The translations under genes were made by a program, and so were the position numbers. From positions 1,798,001-1,862,000 of the forward strand of contig NZ_CP109013.1 in assembly GCF_036226745.1 (NCBI RefSeq): a stretch of DNA of 64,000 nucleotides, given 5' to 3'. The notes beneath the pieces were generated by a model. It had not been told where the DNA came from, searched no databases, and saw only the letters and a program-made list of their open reading frames with translations. Positions 59,189-64,000 of the stretch are shown here, piece by piece. The DNA comes from Streptomyces sp. NBC_00683. Its GTDB lineage: Bacteria > Actinomycetota > Actinomycetes > Streptomycetales > Streptomycetaceae. The first letter of the stretch is position 1. Every line of letters begins with the position of its first letter.

Positions 59189-60171
59189 CCGGAGTCGCGG
59201 ACGGACAGATTGGTGCCGGGCGGGACGATCTCGTCGATCCGGTCGAGGACGTCCCGGCTGAGCCGGACCTTGTCCGCACCCAGCTGGCTGTCCAGCTGCT
59301 CGAAGGTGCGCGGCCCGATGATCGCCGAGGTCACGGCCGGGTGTTCCAGGACGAAGGCCAGGGCGAGCTGTACGAGGGTGAGTCCGGCCTCTTCGGCGAG
59401 CTCGGCCAGGGCTTCGGTGGCGGCCAGCTTGGCGGCGTTCTCCGGTGCGGTGATGTCGAAGCGGGCTGCCTGGCGTGCGGCACGGCTGGAGGCGGGCTGG
59501 TCGGCGCCCGTGCGGTAGCGGCCGGAGAGCCAGCCGCCGGCCAGCGGGCTCCAGGACAGGACTCCGAGTCCGTACCGCTGGACGACGGGCAGTACCTCTC
59601 GCTCGATGCCCCGGGCGAGCAGGGAGTACGGGGGCTGCTCGGCGACCACGCGTTCGCGGCCCCGGCGCTCGGCGATCCACTGGCCCTCGACGATCGCGGA
59701 GGGCTCGAAGGTGGAGGTGCCGATGTAGCGGATCTTGCCCTGGCGCACCAGGTCGGAGAGCGCGCCGAGTGTCTCGTCGAAGTCCGTGTCCGGCTCGGGG
59801 CGGTGCACCTGGTAGAGGTCGATCCAGTCGGTGCCGAGCCGGCGCAGGCTGTTCTCGACCTCGCGGATGATCCAACGGCGGCTGTTGCCCTGCTGGTTGG
59901 GGTCCTCGCCGAGGCTGCCGTGGAACTTGGTGGCGAGCACCACGTTGTCGCGCCGCCCGCCGGCCAGGGCCTTGCCCACGATGGTTTCGGACTCACCGGC
60001 GGAGTACACGTCGGCGGTGTCGACGAAGTTGATGCCCGAGTCCAGGGCGTGGTGGATGATCCGGACGCTGTCGTCGTGGTCGGTGTTGCCACGGGCGCCG
60101 AACATCATGGTGCCCAGGGCCAGCGGGCTGACCTTGACGCCGGTGCGTCCGAGGGTGCGGTAGTCGGTCAT
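59125..60171 (-). CDS. Aldo/keto reductase
   Basis: A 348-residue enzyme of the YajO/Tas-like aldo/keto reductase group. The tetrad is Asp51 and Tyr56 (NFVDTADVYSAGESE), Lys82 (LATKFHG) and His123 (YQVHRPEP). RYIGTSTFEPSAI, LSWSPLAGGWLSGRY and the cofactor region AIIGPRTFEQLDSQLGA are intact. The substrate is unknown. The ATG at 60171 overlaps the stop of the ABC exporter (4 bp), so it is the downstream partner of that gene. The C-terminal extension (SSLRRRSGLKEG) is unusual and overlaps the VOC gene. Confidence 0.93.
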   Translation of the reverse strand: MTDYRTLGRTGVKVSPLALGTMMFGARGNTDHDDSVRIIHHALDSGINFVDTADVYSAGESETIVGKALAGGRRDNVVLATKFHGSLGEDPNQQGNSRRWIIREVENSLRRLGTDWIDLYQVHRPEPDTDFDETLGALSDLVRQGKIRYIGTSTFEPSAIVEGQWIAERRGRERVVAEQPPYSLLARGIEREVLPVVQRYGLGVLSWSPLAGGWLSGRYRTGADQPASSRAARQAARFDITAPENAAKLAATEALAELAEEAGLTLVQLALAFVLEHPAVTSAIIGPRTFEQLDSQLGADKVRLSRDVLDRIDEIVPPGTNLSVRDSGYTPSVLTDSSLRRRSGLKEG

Positions 60172-63100
60172 CCTGCGTTCTCCTTGACGAGTTCATCGGT
60201 GGTGAGGTGGTCCGCGGGTGCGGGGTTCCCGGTCTGCCGGAAGGCTTCCCAGAGGCGGTGGTAGGCGCCGCGCGCGGCGAGCAGTTCGGTGTGCGTGCCC
60301 GACTCGACGACGGTTCCGGCGTCGATGACGACGACCCGGTCGGCGCGCGCGGCGGTCGTCAGCCGGTGCGCGACGACGACGGTGGTCCGCCGCCTGGCCA
60401 GGGCCTCCGTCGCCGCCACGACACGGCGCTCGGTCGCCAGGTCCAGCGAGGCGGTGGCCTCGTCGAGCAGCAGGATGTCGGGGTCGACGAGCTCGGCGCG
60501 TGCCAGCGCGAGGAGTTGGCGCTGCCCGGCGGACAGGCCCCGGCCCCGCTCCCCCACCGGCTGGAGGTAGCCGAGCCGCAGCCCGGCGACCATCTCGTGC
60601 GCTCCGACCGTGCGGGCCGCCGCCTCCACCTCGGCGTCGGTGGCGTCGGGGCGCCCGTAGGCGATGGCGTCCCGGACGGTGCCGCTGAAGAGGTGGGCCT
60701 CCTGCGGGACGATGCCGAGCCTGCGGCGGAAGCCGGGGAGGTCGAGGTCGCGCAGGTCCTGGCCGTCGACCCGGACCGTGCCGGCCGCCGGATCGTAGAA
60801 CCGGGCGAGGAGCTTGACGACCGTCGACTTCCCGGCGCCGGTGGCGCCGACCAGGGCGACCCTCTCACCGGGGGCGATGCGCAGGGAGAGCCCGTGCAGC
60901 ACCTCCTGGCCGCCGCCGCCCGCGTATCCGAAGGAGACCCCGTCGAACTCGACGTCCCCGCGCAGTTCCCGGACGGGCCGGGGGCTCTCGGCGGGCGGGG
61001 TGCCGGCCGGGGTCCGCATCAGGCTGCGCAGCCTGCCGAGGCCGATGACGGCCTGCTGGTATCCGTCGAACACCTGGGAGAGCTGCTGGATCGGTGAGAA
61101 GAACAGCTCGACGTAGAGCAGGAACGCGATGAGGGTTCCCGCGCTCAGCTCACCCGCCCTGACCTGTCCCGCACCGATCACGAGAACGGCTGCGGTGGAG
61201 AGGGTGCCGAGGAATTCGACGAACGGGAAGAAGGTGCCCATGTAGCGCTGGGCGCGCAGTCTCGAGGTGCGGAAGGACCAGGCCAGTTCGGCGAAGTCGG
61301 CCGCGTTGCGCTGTTCGCGCCCGAAGGCCTGGGTGACGCGGATGGCGGTGACGTTCTCCTGGAGGCAGGCGTTGACGGCGCTGATGCGCTCCCTGGCCTC
61401 CCGGTAGGCGGGTACGGAGTGGTGGCGGAACAGTGCGGTCGCGCCGATCAGTACGGGCAGCGCGACGAGCAGGACGACGGCCAGGCCCGCGTCGATGACG
61501 AGGAGCGCGACGAGGACGCCGAGGATGGTGAGCAGACTGACGACGGCGGTGATCAGCCCGGTCTGCAGGAAGTTCGACAGGGCGTCCACGTCGGTGGTCA
61601 TCCTCGTCATGATCCGGCCGCCGAGCTCCCGCTCGTAGTAGTCGAGGCCGAGACGCTGGAGCTGCGCGAAGGTCTTCACACGAAGGGTGTAGAGGAGGCG
61701 TTCACCGGTGCGCCCCGTCGTGCGGACCTGCGCGACTCCGATCAGCCAGTTCACCGCCACGACGAGCGCGGCTGCCGCGGCGGCGGCGAGCAGGACTCCT
61801 CCGGCCTGGCGTGCCACGCCGTGGTCCACTCCGTGCCGTACGAGGACGGGTACCGCGATCTGTGCGGCGGCGTCCAGGGCGACGAGGAGCAGCCCCAGCA
61901 GCAGCGGCACCCGGAAGGGCCGCAGCAGGGTGCCCAGGTGGAAGTCGGGGTCGGCTGCGACCGCCTGGGCGGTGGGGACCTTCGGGTCGGCCGCGGGCAG
62001 CGGCAGTCTGGCGAGGCCCGCCATCAGTTCGGCGCTCGGCGGGGCGGAGCCGAGCACTCCGCCGCCGGGCCCGGCCCGGCCGGGTCCTGAGGTGGCCGCC
62101 GCTTCGGCGAGGGCCTGGGCGGCCCGGACAGCGGTGCCTTCCTCGGTGGCGGTGTCGGCGCTCTCTGCGCGGTGCCACAGGTGCGCGGTGACCCCGTCGG
62201 CCACAGGGCCCTCGGGTGCGTCGGCCGCCTGCTCCGCTGCCTGCGGACTCTCGGCGGTCGACAGCAGCGTGCGGAACAGGGCCGAACGCGAGCGGAGTTC
62301 GTCCAGGGTGCCGGTGTCCGTGATCCGGCCGCCGTCCAGTACGGCGATCCGGTCGGCGAGCTCCAGGGTCGACCGGCGGTGCGCGACGATCAGGGTGGTG
62401 CGGCGACGGGTGGCCTCGTGGAGGCCCGCGTGGATCTCGGCCTCGACCCGGGCGTCGATGGCCGAGGTGGCGTCGTCGAGTACGAGGACGGCGGGGTCGC
62501 CGACCAGGGCGCGGGCCAGGGCGAGGCGCTGGCGCTGGCCGCCGGAGAGGGTGAGCCCCTGTTCGCCCACGACGGTGTCGTAGCCGTGGGGCAGCCGCTC
62601 GATGAACTCGTCGGCGCGGGCGGTCCGGGCGGCCCGGCGGATCTGCTCGTCGGTGGCGTCCGGGACGCCGTACGCGATGTTGGCGCGCACGGTGTCCGAG
62701 AGCAGCAGGCTCTCCTCGAAGACGAAGCCGATACGGGAGCGCAGTGAGGCCAGGGTCAGTTCGGTGACGTCGGTGCCGCCCACCCGTACGGATCCGGACG
62801 GCACGTCGTAGAACCGGGGCAGCAGGGCGGCCGCGGTGGACTTGCCGGAGCCGGCGGAGCCGATCAGCGCGAGGGTCTCGCCCGGTTCCACGTCGAGGGT
62901 GAAGCCGTCCAGCAGCGGGGCACCGTCCCCGTAGCCGAAGGTGACGTCCTGCCAGGAGAGGGCCGGTGGCCGGTCGGGGAGGTCGCGGGCGCCCGGTGCG
63001 TCGGTGATCACCGGTGCTTCGTCGACGACCTCCAGAACGCGTTCGGCGCCGGCCCGTGCCTGCTGCCAGACGGTGAGCAGCGTCGCCACCTGGCGTACGG

Positions 63101-64000
63101 GGGTGACGAAGGAGCCGAGATAGGTGGTGAAGGCGAGGAAGGTGCCCAGCGAGATCCGGCCGTCCAGGGCCATCCAGCCGCCGAGGGCGAGCACGGCGAC
63201 CTGGCCGAGTGCGGGCACCGCCTGGAGGGCGGGGTTGTAGCGGCTGGTGAAGCGGACGACCCGCAGGCGGGAGGCGAACAGGGTACGGGCGCGCTCCTCC
63301 AGGCCGTTGAGTTCCCGTGTCTCCTGCCCGAAGCCCTTGACCACGCGGACGCCGGTGACGGTGGCCTCCACGGAGGAGGCCACTTCGGCGGCCTCCTGCT
63401 GGGCGTGCCAGTTGGCGGGGAACAGGTCGCGGCGGCTGCGCAGGGCGATGAGGTAGAGCAGCGGTCCGACGACCAGGGCGACCACGGTCAGCAGCGGCGA
63501 GAGCACCGCCATGAAGATCACGGAGCAGAGGAACATCAGGACGTTGCCCGTGAGGTTGGGCAGGAACTGCAGGAGCGTCTGGATCAGGGTGATGTCGGAG
63601 ATGGACCGGCTGACGACCTGTCCGGTGCGCAGGTCGTCCTGCTGGGCGCCGCCGAGCCGCAGCAGTGCGGCGAAGGCGTCGTTGCGCAGGTCGTACTGGA
63701 CACCGAGGGAGAGCCGGCCCGAGCGGTAGCGGCGGGTGAAGCTCGCCGCGAAGCGGATCGCGCCGAGGCCGGCGAGCAGGAGGGTCCAGGGGAGGAGCGA
63801 TCCGGTGGTGCCCCCTGCCACCCCGTCCACGACATGGCGCAGGACGAGGGGCAGGGTGGCGGTGGCGACGGCCGCTACCAGGGCCGCTCCGAACGCGAGG
63901 AGCAGGTCGGTGCGGTGGCGCAGACAGTACCCCAGCAGCCGCCGCGCCCAGCCGGGCGGCGGCTGCGGGGACGTGCCGGTCTGCGGTGGCGGACAGTCGG
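60168..64000 (-). CDS. Fused double ABC exporter (TMD-NBD-TMD-NBD), 5' end outside window
   Basis: At least 1,277 residues in one chain, reading in from the right edge without a start codon. Two half-transporters are fused. The first has Walker A LIGSAGSGKSTAA, signature LSGGQRQRLALARAL and Walker B VLVLDDATSAID, where Asp replaces the catalytic Glu. The second has LVGATGAGKSTVV, signature LSAGQRQLLALARAE and the normal ILLLDEATASLD. Each TMD has six spans. The asymmetry implies one degenerate and one working ATP site, as in BmrCD/TM287-288-type heterodimers. The linker between halves is Ala/Gly-rich. Substrates may be drugs or lipids. Confidence 0.94.
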   Translation of the reverse strand, partial: DCPPPQTGTSPQPPPGWARRLLGYCLRHRTDLLLAFGAALVAAVATATLPLVLRHVVDGVAGGTTGSLLPWTLLLAGLGAIRFAASFTRRYRSGRLSLGVQYDLRNDAFAALLRLGGAQQDDLRTGQVVSRSISDITLIQTLLQFLPNLTGNVLMFLCSVIFMAVLSPLLTVVALVVGPLLYLIALRSRRDLFPANWHAQQEAAEVASSVEATVTGVRVVKGFGQETRELNGLEERARTLFASRLRVVRFTSRYNPALQAVPALGQVAVLALGGWMALDGRISLGTFLAFTTYLGSFVTPVRQVATLLTVWQQARAGAERVLEVVDEAPVITDAPGARDLPDRPPALSWQDVTFGYGDGAPLLDGFTLDVEPGETLALIGSAGSGKSTAAALLPRFYDVPSGSVRVGGTDVTELTLASLRSRIGFVFEESLLLSDTVRANIAYGVPDATDEQIRRAARTARADEFIERLPHGYDTVVGEQGLTLSGGQRQRLALARALVGDPAVLVLDDATSAIDARVEAEIHAGLHEATRRRTTLIVAHRRSTLELADRIAVLDGGRITDTGTLDELRSRSALFRTLLSTAESPQAAEQAADAPEGPVADGVTAHLWHRAESADTATEEGTAVRAAQALAEAAATSGPGRAGPGGGVLGSAPPSAELMAGLARLPLPAADPKVPTAQAVAADPDFHLGTLLRPFRVPLLLGLLLVALDAAAQIAVPVLVRHGVDHGVARQAGGVLLAAAAAAALVVAVNWLIGVAQVRTTGRTGERLLYTLRVKTFAQLQRLGLDYYERELGGRIMTRMTTDVDALSNFLQTGLITAVVSLLTILGVLVALLVIDAGLAVVLLVALPVLIGATALFRHHSVPAYREARERISAVNACLQENVTAIRVTQAFGREQRNAADFAELAWSFRTSRLRAQRYMGTFFPFVEFLGTLSTAAVLVIGAGQVRAGELSAGTLIAFLLYVELFFSPIQQLSQVFDGYQQAVIGLGRLRSLMRTPAGTPPAESPRPVRELRGDVEFDGVSFGYAGGGGQEVLHGLSLRIAPGERVALVGATGAGKSTVVKLLARFYDPAAGTVRVDGQDLRDLDLPGFRRRLGIVPQEAHLFSGTVRDAIAYGRPDATDAEVEAAARTVGAHEMVAGLRLGYLQPVGERGRGLSAGQRQLLALARAELVDPDILLLDEATASLDLATERRVVAATEALARRRTTVVVAHRLTTAARADRVVVIDAGTVVESGTHTELLAARGAYHRLWEAFRQTGNPAPADHLTTDELVKENAG

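Overview
The window is high-GC DNA with strong G/C third-position bias, mostly GTG/ATG starts and AGGAG-type ribosome binding sites, divergent and ATGA-overlapping gene pairs, many lipoproteins and secreted glycosidases, and at least one TTA leucine codon. This fits a Streptomyces chromosome. The order allantoinase/allantoicase/IclR regulator/malate synthase, then uricase operon, hyi-glxR-catalase and gcl, resembles what I remember of the S. coelicolor SCO6200-SCO6250 region; I could not check this by search.

Layout. 1-5.4 kb: 5' end of a histidine kinase, a small membrane protein, an EamA exporter divergent from a TetR regulator, an SDR, a lipoprotein, an aldo/keto reductase and an ABM-domain monooxygenase. 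5.5-16 kb: purine/glyoxylate block 1 (alc-allB, divergent allR, aceB, and a MobA/MocA-like nucleotidyltransferase), interrupted by an ABC transporter divergent from a two-component system. 16-26 kb: accessory genes (PH-like membrane protein, DUF1330, MFS/MarR pair, a three-gene low-GC cassette of unknown function, secreted esterase, QsdR-type TetR, fibronectin-III lipoprotein, hydrolases). 26-28 kb: two tandem GH46 chitosanases. 28-34 kb: block 2 (urate-type permease, 8-oxoguanine deaminase-like enzyme, uricase, HIU hydrolase, OHCU decarboxylase, and a small HTH protein with a partner). 34-41.4 kb: GntR regulator, three-component sugar ABC importer, GH20 hexosaminidase and CBM3-GH16 enzyme. 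41.5-48 kb: block 3 (hyi, glxR, catalase, gcl). 48-64 kb: zinc-ribbon/Mrr-like protein, GNAT, a TTA-containing small protein, two acyl-CoA synthetases divergent from a GAF-LuxR regulator, a winged-helix protein, a DMT transporter, a Xi-class GST with an MFS exporter, VOC and aldo/keto reductase proteins, and most of a fused double ABC exporter cut by the right edge.

How the genes work together. Blocks 1-3 form a nearly complete route: urate uptake, urate to hydroxyisourate (uricase, making H2O2), to OHCU, to allantoin, to allantoate, to ureidoglycolate and glyoxylate, with glyoxylate entering central metabolism through malate synthase or through Gcl-Hyi-GlxR to glycerate. The catalase can remove uricase H2O2. 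Two palindrome families tie the blocks together. A 15-bp TTCCG-N5-CGGAA-like box occurs in pairs exactly 21 bp apart at allR/allB, aceB, hyi and gcl. A 17-bp TTCAAC-N5-GTTGAM element is identical at the uricase operon and the catalase, with variants at aceB and allB; in three promoters its right half forms the -35 hexamer. A second theme is polymer use, probably of fungal or arthropod walls: two chitosanases, hexosaminidase, amino-sugar/oligosaccharide importer and a GH16 enzyme.

I saw no rRNA, tRNA, CRISPR array or intact insertion sequence.
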